NCBI GenBank assembly: GCA_029168955.1
Contig: JAPDOI010001804.1
Location: forward strand, 1-64,000
DNA: 64,000 bases
From: Aplectana chamaeleonis
Taxonomy: Eukaryota; Nematoda; Chromadorea; Rhabditida; Cosmocercidae
Direction of reading: 5' to 3'
The notes below the pieces were generated by a model that worked only from the letters and a program-made list of their open reading frames with translations, ran no database searches and was not told the origin of the DNA. The first letter of the stretch is position 1. Each line of letters opens with the position of its first letter. The position numbers were made by a program, and so were the translations under genes. Below are positions 31,724 through 42,278 of the stretch, piece after piece.

Positions 31724-31870
31724 CCGATGCTAGACATTCCATTTTAAACAAGAACGATTCTAGTGTGCTGGCGGAACGCCGATACCGTAACACTTGCCGT
31801 AAAATTAAATGCGTCGCTGCTGTTGGTTGCAGACAAAACAACTGAACTGACGGCGACTAGTAATTTTGCG
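31724..31870 (+). repeat. Repeat in intron 2, inverted partner of 33890-34032
   Basis: About 120 bases (including AGAACGATTCTAGTGTGCTG and GCGTCGCTGCTGTTGGTTGC) that reappear in reverse complement at 33890-34032. The two could be long terminal inverted repeats of a 2.3 kb non-coding element, or two independent MITE/SINE copies. Confidence 0.65.
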
Positions 31871-32459
31871 CCTATTCGGGGACCACTCAAAATTCATGCT
31901 TGATAATGAAAATCCCTGCCTATATCAGATGTCTGATAGCGTTATCAGTCATTGTTTTCACAGATTCATGGTGAAATTCAACGATTCCTGAAAGAGGTAT
32001 CACTCTTTCCACTGCAATCTCGAGTTCCCGAACTAGTTTTGTACCATCAATCTGAGTTATTTAGGAATTCTAGATAAATACTCCGTTAGCTATGAATTGC
32101 TCATTTATTTAATTTTTCTCGAATCCTGGGTTTCTCCAATCCGTCTAGGATAGCACACCAGCTTCGCCTTAGACTTGAATATCTTAATCGAAAAGAAAAA
32201 AAGCTGTCCGTATGATGATGGTGAATGCGAATACTGTCAACTGACAGAGGGCAGCTGCAAGTAAAATGGGCAGTACGAGTCGATTGTCTGGTTAGTAAAA
32301 ACTAATTCCGTGTTGTGCAAGATGCATCCATGAATTCTGTGCGGCTTGAGAGGATTACCATTTAATATCTCTCGGAAGCATCGAAATGATAAAGGGACAA
32401 GAAGCACCTTGCACGATACTGAATGAGTGTGGTTGTATGTTTGACTGATGTAGCGTGCT

Positions 32460-32745
32460 CAGAACCTGGTCCCGGGCGACCCGTCGCTGCTCGTCCGGGT
32501 CGCCCGAAATGGTGAATCGGGTCGCGAGAAAATTTGTACATTGTAGATTAGTCGTCCGTAACGTACATTCACACGCAAATTCGCTGCACCGGGAAGGCAA
32601 TTTTCATCATCCGGGTGGCTGGTAACGATCGAGGGGTTAGCGGGTCGCCCGGAAAGGCTGGCGGGTCGCCCGGAACGGGATCTGGCCCCGATTTTGAGTG
32701 TCCGGGTGGCCCGAAATGCATTTTTTTGCACCGGGAAGGCCGGAA
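32460..32745. repeat. GC-rich repeat cluster with GGGTCGCCCGG motif
   Basis: GGGTCGCCCG(G/A) or its variant occurs at least six times within 280 bases in otherwise AT-rich intron sequence, and CACCGGGAAGG occurs twice. Origin unknown. Confidence 0.55.
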
Positions 32746-33030
32746 CGAAGTTCTGAGTGAAGTTTCTACGTTGTTAATGAAACTATCTGCTAGTTGTTAT
32801 TGTTATTCCTGGTTCTGGAATATGATGCCGAGACAAATACGGTTCTTTGTAGAATGAAAACACGCACTGAAAAAAGTTCAGCATTTATATATGCTAAGCA
32901 TCACATGGAAATTCAAAAATGCGAAAAGAAAACTAAAAGAATATAGTGAACAGTATTAAGTGAACTCCAAGTATCGAGCGGTACCAATTGCCACAAAGGC
33001 GTGAAATGATGATACCTGTTGCATTTCTAT

Positions 33031-33174
33031 CGTCGATCACTGCTCGAGAGATCGCCGCGTCGAACACATGGGGCACGCACGCAAGCGAGGAGGTAGTGAT
33101 AGGATCTTTACCTTTTCGCTTGCGTGCGTGCCACATGTCTTCGACGCGGCGCTCTCTCAACCAGTGGTCGACCA
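33031..33174. mobile_element. Palindromic MITE, family 1 copy b
   Basis: Same arms as 13263-13402 (GCTCGAGAGATCGCCGCGTC ... GCGCTCTCTCAACCAGTGGT), with centre sequence diverged. Lies in intron 2 of the usp-48-like gene. Confidence 0.75.
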
Positions 33175-33347
33175 TACATCAGACCGAGCGACTCATACCC
33201 TCAGACGAATGATGCAAAGCATTTTATGCCCTTCTGGTAATTGGCACGGCACGGTATTTTTCTTCTACAGTATTAGGGTTCAACTCTTGGAATAAATGAT
33301 AACTTCCCCGTCAATCCTAGAAAAAAAAAGAGTTTACGTCATATTTT

Positions 33348-33630
33348 GTACTGTGCTTATCTGGGCCGAATTTCGGTCCGCAATTGCGTCTCGATACGCT
33401 TTGCGACCGCACGCTCCCGAGTCAGAAGAGCTTCCAGCGCCGGAGCCGATGATCTGCTGACTCTAGGTGGGGTTTGGAGACTGGAAACTAAGAAAAATTG
33501 GAGAAAATTGTATAAAAACCAAATCGAGTCGGCTTTAGCGCTGGAAACCCGACTGACTCGAGCGCGTGCGGCTGCAAAGCGTGTCGAGACGCAATTGCGG
33601 ACCGGAATTTGGCCCAGATAAGCATAGTAC
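33348..33630. mobile_element. MITE with about 100-bp inverted arms
   Basis: The left arm begins GTACTGTGCTTATCTGGGCC and the right arm ends GGCCCAGATAAGCATAGTAC. Both contain GTCCGCAATTGCGTCTCGA or its complement. About 80 bases lie between the arms. Non-coding. Confidence 0.75.
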
Positions 33631-33889
33631 TGTAACTGAATCTCTAGAAAAACGTCTCCTAAAAAAAACGATTTTGATTAACTCTAAACTGGCCCATTTT
33701 ACAAAAAAAAACCGGCTCGTCTATCAATCATGATACGGTGACTCTTGCTCGGTTCGTTAGTTGACGTGATATAGACATTTGGCTAGCAGAAATTGGAGAA
33801 AGGTTATCTCCGCTGTTGTATGGAACGTATTAGCCGAAGTGTTTTGCTAGGTAAATTCCAGCCACTCCAAAAAAGTAATGCAATAGACG

Positions 33890-34032
33890 AATAATTGCTT
33901 GTCGCCGTCAGTTCAGTTGTTTGTCTGCAACCAACAGCAGCGACGCATTTAATTTTACAGCAGGGATTACGGTATCGGCGTTCCGCCAGCACACTAGAAT
34001 CGTTCTTGTCCATTTTAATGTATGTAACCCAG
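33890..34032 (-). repeat. Inverted partner of the 31.7 kb repeat
   Basis: Reverse complement of 31724-31870 with roughly 90% visible identity over the central 115 bases. Confidence 0.65.
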
Positions 34033-34636
34033 AAATATTCAATTCTTAGCGATCTCACTTAGAACTTCCCATATTCATAGAAATCAGGTGGCAAAAGAAG
34101 TCATTCTCAAGTTACCGACAGACTCTGGCTCTTGTGAACTTTATTTCTGTTAACTTCTTGTACAGATCCTTTGATATGTGTGGTGGGCGAGTTTCCAAAC
34201 ATCTCATTGAAGGGAAATGACCCAATCAACACGCGATTTTACGCCGAGACACGCAACGTATGCTCCCCGCCGCGCGCGGCGTACCATCTGGCCGCCGCCC
34301 ACAATGTTTGGGGTTGGGGAGGAGCGAATTGGCTTTTTTTCGAATAACTAGCTGTAGTTGAATATTACAACTAAATCACGTCATTGTTGTTCGTGTTATT
34401 CAGTTTGTTGGAATGTCGTTTTTATCGTGATTATTTTTTTTAATTTTAGCTCACTTGTCTAGTTTGATGAAGGCTAAAAGAACTACAGTCGGCACGGATT
34501 CCACTGCCACTTTGCGTTTTTCAATCCGCGCCGGCGCGGTGCACTTATGTTTTAACAGTGTGATGCTATGCCAGCTGAAGCTTCTCCTACCACCTCTATT
34601 TTCGGCCAAACATTCATCATCCTGTTGTTGTTTTAG

Positions 34637-34742
34637 ATCGACCAATTGCCGTGATAACCCCTACTGTATCAAGAGGTTGGGGTTAGAGAAGTTTGAAAAA
34701 CTCATCAAAGCAGAGAAATTGTTAACCGCCAAAGTCGAAGAG
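34637..34742 (+). CDS. usp-48: usp-48-like deubiquitinase, exon 3
   Basis: Starts after TTGTTTTAG and ends at GTGCGT. It encodes NCRDNPYCIKRLG, the counterpart of the NCxxNPxCLxxxG motif just upstream of the USP48 catalytic domain, then a Lys/Glu-rich segment. Phase 2 in, phase 0 out. The frame agrees with exons 2 and 4. Confidence 0.85.
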
Positions 34743-34807
34743 GTGCGTGTTTTGATAGCCTTCTTTCATGCACTCCTCTTCTATAAGAAGACTATATCGC
34801 TTTGCAG

Positions 34808-34891
34808 AGCCAAAAACGACGGGATATATTGGAAGTTCCATGTGGTCTTACCAACTCAGGGAATTTCTGCTACGTGAACAGTTTTTTACAG
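34808..34891 (+). CDS. usp-48: usp-48-like deubiquitinase, exon 4 (catalytic Cys box)
   Basis: Exactly 28 codons between TTTGCAG and GTGACT. It encodes GLTNSGNFCYVNSFLQ, the Cys box of ubiquitin-specific proteases with the catalytic cysteine. These enzymes cleave ubiquitin from substrates, and USP48 acts mainly in the nucleus. The usual GLxNLGxTCYxN pattern is slightly changed (NLGAT to NSGNF). Confidence 0.92.
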
Positions 34892-34954
34892 GTGACTAGC
34901 GCATATTGTGCTGACAGTCTATTCAGAATAATGTTTTCAAGTGAGCAATTCTAG

Positions 34955-35022
34955 GTATGGTACAATGATCCGGTTTTTCGTCAAATCATTTTCGATTGGC
35001 GACCCTCTGAGGATTATGTGAG
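34955..35022 (+). CDS. usp-48: usp-48-like deubiquitinase, exon 5
   Basis: Between TTCTAG and GTGAGG. It encodes VWYNDPVFRQIIFDWRP, matching the segment after the Cys box of USP48 (FLQVWFxNxxxRxxxY). Phase 0 in, phase 2 out. Confidence 0.88.
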
Positions 35023-35077
35023 GTGAGGATCTTTACATTGCGATATTCTCACCTTTTCGAAAATGATCATTCATTAG

Positions 35078-35159
35078 GCCCCTTCCTCCTGTTATGGATG
35101 TAGAAGCCGTCATGAATAGCTTGCAGCGTTTGTTCTATACTATGCAAACAACACCTTTC
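35078..35159 (+). CDS. usp-48: usp-48-like deubiquitinase, exon 6
   Basis: Between TCATTAG and GTAAGT. It encodes VEAVMNSLQRLFYTMQTTPF, matching the USP segment (LQxLFxxLQ) between the Cys box and the QQDAQEF motif. Phase 0 out, into the very large TE-filled intron. Confidence 0.88.
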
Positions 35160-35634
35160 GTAAGTTGCCAAATATTAATTTTGTAACTGTGGCCCATGAG
35201 AACGTTCTTTTTTTGTGAAAGGTGGTTTTATAGTGACCTGTTCATCGCGTTTGTAGTCAAATCAGCACCGGCTCTTGCCGACTTCAGCACACATTTGATT
35301 AGAATTTGGTGATATGCAGTAGCGAACAAAAGTCTTCGGGCAAGGCCTTTTGGCGCTGATTTTGATCTCTTGCTGGTGCGTAGCTTATCCGCCCATTTTC
35401 TCGCCGTTGACTTATCACAGGCGCTGCAAAGGCTGGCATGATTGGGCGACAGCGAGAAAGTGAGCGGATAAGCTACTCCCAGCAAGATATCTAAATCAGT
35501 ACCGGCCTTTTCGCGAAAAATGCTTTTATACATATCAGGCTTGGCCTTAGCGAAATTTCTCAGGCAAACTGGGGATCGGAGCCCGTCGGAGCGGTCGAGG
35601 ACGTGGGCTTCGTCAGCCAAAGTGGGCGGAGTCG

Positions 35635-35910
35635 TTCCCCCTGCTGCGGCCTTCGGTGCCCCTGCAGCCGCGCTTGGTGCCCCTGCTGCCGCCTTTGGTG
35701 CCCCTGCTCCAGCTCTTTCAAAATGCCCCTGCAGATGCGTTCCGTGCCCCTACTCCGGCACTTTTGAGGTGCCCCTGCAGCTGCGTTCGATGCCCCTGCT
35801 CCGGCACTTCTAGGGTGCCCCTGCTCCAACTTTTTCAAAACGTCCCTGCTACCGCTCTCGGTGCTATTGCTCCGGCGCTTTCAAGATGCCTCTATTGCTG
35901 CCATTTATGG
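35635..35910. repeat. Degenerate minisatellite (GTGCCCCTGCTCC type)
   Basis: Irregular repeats of GGTGCCCCTGCTCCGGCACT-like units of about 21-48 bases. Open frames on both strands reflect the repeat composition (Pro/Leu/Ala rich) and are not supported as genes. Confidence 0.7.
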
Positions 35911-36012
35911 CCCTTCTCGGGCTCTGTCAACAACAAGGCTGTTTTCAAAGTCTAGTCATGTGAGGGAAAACCATACATTGTAATAAAAAACGAAAGAAGT
36001 TTCAAATAAAAT

Positions 36013-36018
36013 TTTATT
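36013..36018 (-). terminator. Candidate poly(A) signal on minus strand
   Basis: AATAAA on the minus strand, about 75 bases downstream of the stop codon of the possible exon at 36091-36180. Confidence 0.3.
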
Positions 36019-36090
36019 TATCTTTTCAAAGCGCAAGCACCAACGTCGACACGAAAACTAATTGTAGCATCATTCAAGGTGATTCATAAC

Positions 36091-36180
36091 TCAATCATAG
36101 CGAATGTAGCGTGTTTCGGCGTATAATCCTCTCCTCATTGTATTTTCGACCTTGCACATTCCGTTGAGGAACTTGCGCAT
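36091..36180 (-). CDS. Possible terminal exon of an unidentified minus-strand gene
   Basis: The minus strand has acceptor TTATTTCAG followed by 29 codons (RKFLNGMCKVENTMRRGLYA and on to RYIRYD) and TGA, then AATAAA. The charged, Tyr/Arg-rich C-terminus resembles a small conserved protein, but I do not recognise it and see no upstream exon in the following 285 bases before the LINE. If real it is nested in the opposite direction inside the large intron. It could equally be chance. Confidence 0.3.
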   Translation of the reverse strand: MRKFLNGMCKVENTMRRGLYAETRYIRYD

Positions 36181-36465
36181 CTGAAATAATGCAAAAATAT
36201 TCGATTGCCATGTAGCACTAATGAATCTTCTCGCGCTCAAAATGGGGAAATTGTCGGGAAGAGTTGACTGTTTCCGTATTTTCCAAAGAAATATACGACA
36301 GTTTATTTACATGATGATGTTCTCCTCGTCGCTTTATTAGAAAATTCCAGAACTAGTTTCGACAGTGGGAGGGAGTCAAAGGATAATTTCACACCCATTC
36401 CAGACTTTCTCCCAGCTAGGGCACCGACTCTGGAAAAATTAGAGAACACTCTGCATATCATTTAC

Positions 36466-39400
36466 TTCTTCTTCTTCTTTGCAGCCACATAGAGGGTTTT
36501 GTCATAGGCGGAGGAACTGGGCGACCAGTAGTGGATTCGTCCATAGGTCCATTGGTGTCAGCGTGGTAGGTCTCTCCGGACAGTTGAATAAATGTGCGGT
36601 ATCATGGCCGACGATACCGCAGTCCGGGCACACATCAGATTTGCTGCTGTCAATCTTGCTGACATAAGACATTAGCATTGTAGAGTGACCACAGCGTAAT
36701 GATGCGAGCGTGCATCTCGCCCTTCTTCCGAGTTGAGACTCTGAGGTGCAGACGGGGGCGGTATATCTCTAGTATAGGATTTATGGCCACCTTCACAAGA
36801 GATGACACCGTACGAACTTGGTGTGCTCCTCGCGCAAAAGACGGAGTCGTTCTTGCTGTGAGTCGTGCCATCTTTGGTAAATTGACTTTGTTTGGAGCAT
36901 CGGCGAATGGCTTTCTTTATACTTCTCTCTCTCACGGGGTTTAGCACTCTCACGACGGGTGATTTGGTTGCTTTATAATGTTAATGCGGAATTGCTGGGC
37001 CTGGAGCTGACAGTGCTCCTTCACTGGTAATAGACGGTCTCAGCATGCAGGTGCTCGATTGGGAACTCCTTGCACATCCGGTGGCGATACGGAGAGCAGC
37101 ATTTTTGTACTCGTTGCATCTTTGTCCAGGAGGGATTCTGAGACGAGATGCTGCCAAACCGGTGCGGCGTACTCCAGGGCGGGCTGCAGAATTGCCTTAT
37201 ACGTTGTGAGTATAGTCTCCTTGCTGCTACCCCACGAAGTGCCGCCCAGGGCCCTGAGAACGTTGAGCTTAGCTTTAACGACTGCCTGCTTCTGCTCGGT
37301 ATTCTTATGAAACTTGAGTGACGGATCGAGCACAAGACCGAGCAGCTTTGGAAAGCGAGCAGCAGGCAAACGGTCTCCATCCCACACGACATCCGGATGA
37401 GCGCTGTGCTCGGATGGGTCCGTCGTGAGAACGGGACACTGACGACTTGGCTGCAGAGATACTTAGCATCTTGCGGTCGAAAAAGCCCTTTAGTGTGATC
37501 AGGTACTCGTTGATCTTATTGGCGGCCACCTGTAAATCCCGATCTCGACACATGATTGTTATGTCATCGGCATACGCGACGACCTTGATGTCCTGTGGAG
37601 GCTCAGGCATATCTCCGAGGTACAGATTGAAGAGGGCTGGCGATAGAACTCCGCCCTGAGGGACTCCAGCTGCCATAGGAATACTGTTGGAGACATGGTT
37701 CTGAAACATGACTCTTGCCCGCCGACCTTTAATAAAGGCCGATATCCAGCGCTTCTGCCAAGATGGTATTGACGACTCCAGAATGTTGCTTGACAGGACT
37801 CAAGGTTAACCGTATCAAATGCCTTGGTGAGATCCGCAACGCAACAGCTACAGTTCTCAATGGCTTGTTAAAGTTGAACCCGTCGATAGCATAGCTGGTA
37901 ATTTCTAGCAACGCCGTAGTTGTGGAATGTAGCCTCCTGAACCCATGTTGAAACAACTGCTTCTCGTTGTGCTCCGCTAGATCCTTGACAATGAGCTTTT
38001 CGGCCACTTTGGCGAAAGGTGACATCAAGCTAATGGGACGATATCCCTTTACTGATGACTGAGGTTTGCCAGGCTTGGGCAACGGGATGACGTTGGCTGT
38101 CTTCCAGTTTTGCGGAATAGTGCAAGAGCTAAACGAAGTGTTAATCATATCAACGATGAGCGGAAGGATCTCAGTCGGGAGTTTCTTCAGTACAGCAGGA
38201 CAAATGCCGTCCGGACCGACAGCTTTGGAGTTCCGCATGTCGCTATAATCTTCTCTACTTGCGCCACAGTGAACGCATCGGCCGTGCTCGCAGCGGGAGG
38301 CGGCACAGCTCTCTTACTGTCACTCTATTTTGCGGACCTCGCCTTGTACTCGTGACAAAGAAACTTTACCGAGAGTAGGCGGCTTCCTTTCCTGACTTGA
38401 AAACGTTATTACCGAACTCAATAGTGGAGATGGTGGCTGGCGAGCTCTTACCCGATAGTTTCCGAAGAACCTTCCAAGTAGCTCCACTGTCCGTCTTGAA
38501 ATTCAACTGTTCTGTGAATTTTTCCCACTGTTCTTTCTTGTGCTGGTCGAGATCTTTCTGATCTCACCATCCAGCTGAGCGACGACAGGGTCTAGATGGT
38601 CAACTGCTCTTCTGGCATCTCTAGTCCTGATTTTCTCAAGAATTTCTCTGGTTATGTTTGGATAGAACGTCTTAATCCTCGGCCAACAGGGATAGCCGCC
38701 TTCATGGCCCTGCGAATTGCATCAGATAAGTGATGCTCCTTCTGGTGCACATTGCCATTCCACGGGTAATCAGCCGCTAGGCGTAGCGCAACCTCACTGA
38801 ACAGGCACCAGTCTGCTTGGCCCTAAATTGAGATAAGAACGTTGACGAACACCAGAATAAGGAGCAAGAGAATTTGAGAGATCGATGTGCACAAAGACGG
38901 GAACATGATCACTAGACAATGTTGTTGAGGTAGACCATGAGCAAGCGTTGGAAAGGTTGGACGAGATAAGAGTTATGTCTGGGCTAGAAAGATCGGCCGT
39001 TGGCAGGGAGACGAGTGGGCTGATCATCGTTTAAGATGACCAGGTCGCACTCCTCAGCCCATTCTTTCGACTTCTTCTCCTCTAGCATCAGAACCAAGGG
39101 ACGAGCAGAAGGTGTGGGCATTGAAGTCGCCCGCGAAAACAACTGATGATGAGAGGGAATAATCGCTGAGTTGTTTGAGAAGAGGAATGGGATTGTAGGA
39201 GGAGGGGCATGAGGTGGTAGGGGAATATATATGTTGAAAAGAGAAAGGGGTGTTTTAAGAGGGAGATGGATTGGAAGGTACTCGAGAGTACCATCCGTGG
39301 GGTGTTTGGTATGAGGTGGGAGGGAGAGAGGATAAAACAAAGGTTGAAACTCCTCCGCCAAGAGCTGACCTTGGAGCATGGAAGGCAGTGTAGCCCGGGA

Positions 39401-39913
39401 TATTAGGATGAGGATAGGTAGGGATGGAGAGAGCTTGGTTTCTTGAACCATGATCACGTCTGGATGGTAAGTACGTGCGAAGAGAGAGAGCTCAGAAAGT
39501 TTAGTACGAAGGCCGTTGAGATTGATATGTACAATGGAAAGAGGGGCGATTTGAGGAAGAGAGGAATCAGAGTTGGTAGGTGAAGAGCATAAAACACAGC
39601 GAAAAGCAGAGTTATAATGCCTCACAGAACTGAGACCGAACAGGAGAGATGCACCCACCTTTGGCATCCGGAGCACTGGACGCTGGTATGTCTCCTGGTA
39701 ACATCCTTGCCGCACGTGGCGCATAGGTACTTCTGAGCGGGTCCAGGATTCTCTCCACGCCGGCCCTTTGCAGGAGAATCGAAGGAGAGCTGCGGCCGGC
39801 CAGCACCTCTCCCATGACAAAACCCTCTTCGCGGAGGGGTGACGTCGGTTTGCATAGAGGTGATCTTCTTTCCTCCACACTGCCACGGCGTGAACGTACG
39901 ACATCTCGGCAGA
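36466..39913 (-). mobile_element. LINE family B, copy B3 (full length, degraded)
   Basis: Minus-strand 3.45 kb LINE. Its 5' end is CTGCCGAGATGTCGTACG at 39913 and its 3' (GAA)n tail is at 36466. It is flanked by the 11-bp target duplication ATATCATTTAC (36455-36465 and 39914-39924). The ORF is broken by many frameshifts but retains all domains seen in copy B2. Confidence 0.9.
36482..39904 (-). pseudogene. LINE B3 ORF, frameshifted
   Basis: Begins MSYVHAVAVWRKEDHL at the 5' end and reads in frame to VLSWERCW. The 2A region is decayed in this copy: GVERILDP in one frame, GENPGP in another. Zinc finger pieces (YLCATCGKDV, CSGCQRWVHLSC), endonuclease (VIMVQETKLSP), RT (MRNSKAVGPDGICPAVLKKL, GVPQGGVLSPALFNLYLGDM, VAYADDITIMCRD) and parts of the C-terminus follow in shifting frames. 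Confidence 0.8.
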
Positions 39914-39924
39914 ATATCATTTAC

Positions 39925-40580
39925 GAATCATAGAAACCGCAGGTCCAAAACGGGCGGTGGACTATAAAACTGCATGTGCCGCTTATTCAGCCGCGCGGGC
40001 TGCGCGTGCCGCCTATTCAGCCCCGCCATAGCGGCACCGCCCAAGCAGCCGTGACGGTTTCACCGTTTGAATCAATACTAGCGTCTCAGTTTAGGTCCAC
40101 TCCAACATAAGTAATTTTAGGCCTATCCTACGCCACAGTATACGGAAATGCAAGCCAGGAATCTCTGTGTATGTCGCCCTGGCGGTGCCGCCAGAGATTT
40201 CAGAGTTGTTTTCCGCGCGTCCCGCAGTGGGAAAAGTTTCATAGTACACCGCTCATCCCGCGCTTGCGGTCAGGACTATGGAAGATGCCTTGAATATACG
40301 CTTTAAATGATATCGATTCAACGACACAACTCGCAGATTCGGAGCTGGAAGTATAGGGAATTCATAGAAAAATCGAAGCAAACTGAATGAAAAAATAAAT
40401 GACGGATTGTTTTTTATGGAATGAAAGTGGATGAGTTACACCACAGCATGCCCGCGCGGCTGAAGGGACAAAACGGTTGAACTAGCAAAGCCAGTACTGC
40501 TACAGCTTATATTGGAAACAATCTCCATGAACGGCTTTCTTGAAACCTTGGCGTTTCCAGTAGATTTTATATTACTTCTG
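39925..40580. other. Intron sequence with no recognised gene
   Basis: Contains a short GC-rich repeat (GCCGC-TTATTCAGCCGCGC twice, 39978-40030). Otherwise nothing recognisable. Confidence 0.5.
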
Positions 40581-40617
40581 TGCCAGCAAGGTTTTGTATG
40601 ATGGTACGTATTTATTC

Positions 40618-40653
40618 GGCCGACGTTTCGAGCAAATCCTCGTTATCAAGGCC
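40618..40653 (-). ncRNA. Degenerate hammerhead motif at the PLE-2 3' end
   Basis: Minus strand: GGCC, TTGATAA in place of CUGANGA, C, stem II GAG/CTC, GAAA, CGTC, then GGCC. The architecture is the same as the copy at 3265-3304 and stem I pairs, but two core bases differ and stem III is reduced to almost nothing, so self-cleavage is doubtful. Its position downstream of the ORF is expected for the 3' pseudo-LTR of a PLE. Confidence 0.5.
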
Positions 40654-40892
40654 TGAAATTGTGCGAAACGTGGACTCGAATCATACCCGATCAAACGCCT
40701 CTCCCTCTTTTTGGCTAGTTTCGAGACCACCCGCGAACTCCCAGTGAGGCGATTTCTCCCGATAACGAACCAACCTCATACAGTACCGCCAGCGACGGGC
40801 TCCACACTCGCAGTCGTGACAGACAAGGAGCAAGTGAGGCACACGCACGCGCGAGGCATTATAGTGGCTCGTGAGAGCGGTGCGTGATTTCC

Positions 40893-41276
40893 TCAAAGCT
40901 CACATAATGACACGAAGGGCAAGAACTCGCTGGTTATGGCAATACACTCATTTCTGTTGTTTAGCCTAGGATTTCTCGAACGTATCCAAAATGCTTCTAG
41001 AGCCTTCCGGGGACCAATATCGTGTTCATGTGAGTGGATCTTAAATTTCACATTGAAATCCTGACCATCGTGGTCCACAACCTTGTGTTTCCCCAATGGT
41101 GTGAGAAGGCTGCTTCGCCTCTTGCCAGCGAGGTGTTCGTTGATATGCACGCTGAGCATGCGTCCAGTTTCGCCGATGTAGGTGGCGTCACATGCCAAGC
41201 AGCTGGTTTCGTAAATCGCTCCCTTCTGTGCGCAGTCTCCTTGTTTGCCATCAGGACAAACTATGCAGTTCTTCAT
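40893..41276 (-). CDS. PLE-2 GIY-YIG endonuclease domain
   Basis: C-terminal nuclease of the PLE. Zinc-binding segment NCIVCPDGKQGDC, GIY half GAIYETSC, YIG half ATYIGETGRM, then HINEHLAGKRR and HDIGPRKALEAFWIRSRNPR with the conserved Glu. Open to the stop at 40893. This fragment is separated from the RT fragment by a frameshift at about 41260. Confidence 0.85.
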   Translation of the reverse strand: MKNCIVCPDGKQGDCAQKGAIYETSCLACDATYIGETGRMLSVHINEHLAGKRRSSLLTPLGKHKVVDHDGQDFNVKFKIHSHEHDIGPRKALEAFWIRSRNPRLNNRNECIAITSEFLPFVSLCEL

Positions 41277-42124
41277 AACACATGAGCGATCGTATAGTCT
41301 GTTGCGGATAATCTGACGTCTGATATTCTCTCGGAATATTTACGAGGACGACGTCGTCAGCAAGATCTGCTCTAAGGATGCAGTGACGAAACGCAGCGCT
41401 CACTCGGTCGGAAATGAAGGGTAGCAGCAACGGAATTTTGTTCTCGGAAGAGTTTCGAACGGGCCTTCCATAACTTCGGTCATGTCGCGATGTCATGTAT
41501 CCGTTTTGCCTGGCGATTGCGCTGGCTAATTGTCGCGACTCTTCCCTTTCTGAATTTGCTGTGCAAACTCTATCAGCTGTTCTGAACATATTACGAATGA
41601 CAGCGTTCTTAACGGCTTGAGGGTGGGCAGAGCTTGCATGGATCAATACATTCTTAGAACTGCTCTTCCGGTACCATTTTACGCTGTATTCTCCATTTCT
41701 AACCTTAACCATCGTGTTCAGAAACGGGAGCCACCCTTCTTGCGGTCTTTCTCTGGTGAATCTGATGAACTCTGACTGTCGGTTAAGGACGCTGAACAGC
41801 TCGTCCATTTCATGCTGATTTGTCGTTATCACACAACAATCGTCGATATACCGACAGTACATGATTGGAAATCTTTCTATCACTGGTCGCTCGATTCTGC
41901 TCATGAAGCACACCGCGAGTACCGGAGCTAGCCTCTGACCCATTGCTAGGCCGCGTGTTTGGAAATAGAAGTTTCCCCGCCACCTAAAGATATTGCAGCT
42001 CAATCAGTTCCGGATAAGAGTCATGATGTGAGAGTTGCTCAAGCCAAACGTGACAATACGACTTCTATGCTCATACAGCATTTCTGATAGCGCTTGGAGG
42101 GCTTCACTGTTGTTCACGTTGATG
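41251..42124 (-). pseudogene. PLE-2 reverse transcriptase, palm and thumb
   Basis: Reads from the mariner junction (YINVNNSEALQALSEMLYEH) through one in-frame TGA near 42000, then CNIFRWRGNFYFQTRGLAMG (motif B region, RGLAMGQRLAPVLA) and MYCRYIDDCCVI (motif C, YIDD). The later part continues toward the GIY-YIG domain. Confidence 0.8.
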
Positions 42125-42278
42125 TACAGGGTGCGTATTAAATACCCGTACACTTTTGACGCGCGCATGTGAAAGTGAGGTTTCGATTTTTCTGACTCGC
42201 TTGTGGTGTGTTCGCAAGGCTAAACTCTTTTCAATACCTGCACAAAATTTGGGGATCTCACATTAGCTTTTTAGAGCA

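Noticed and set aside
35560..35955. Proline/alanine-rich open frames on both strands
   Set aside because: Explained by the GTGCCCCTGCTCC minisatellite composition.
39088..39294. Separate small ORFs in LINE B3
   Set aside because: They are frame-shifted pieces of the same LINE ORF.
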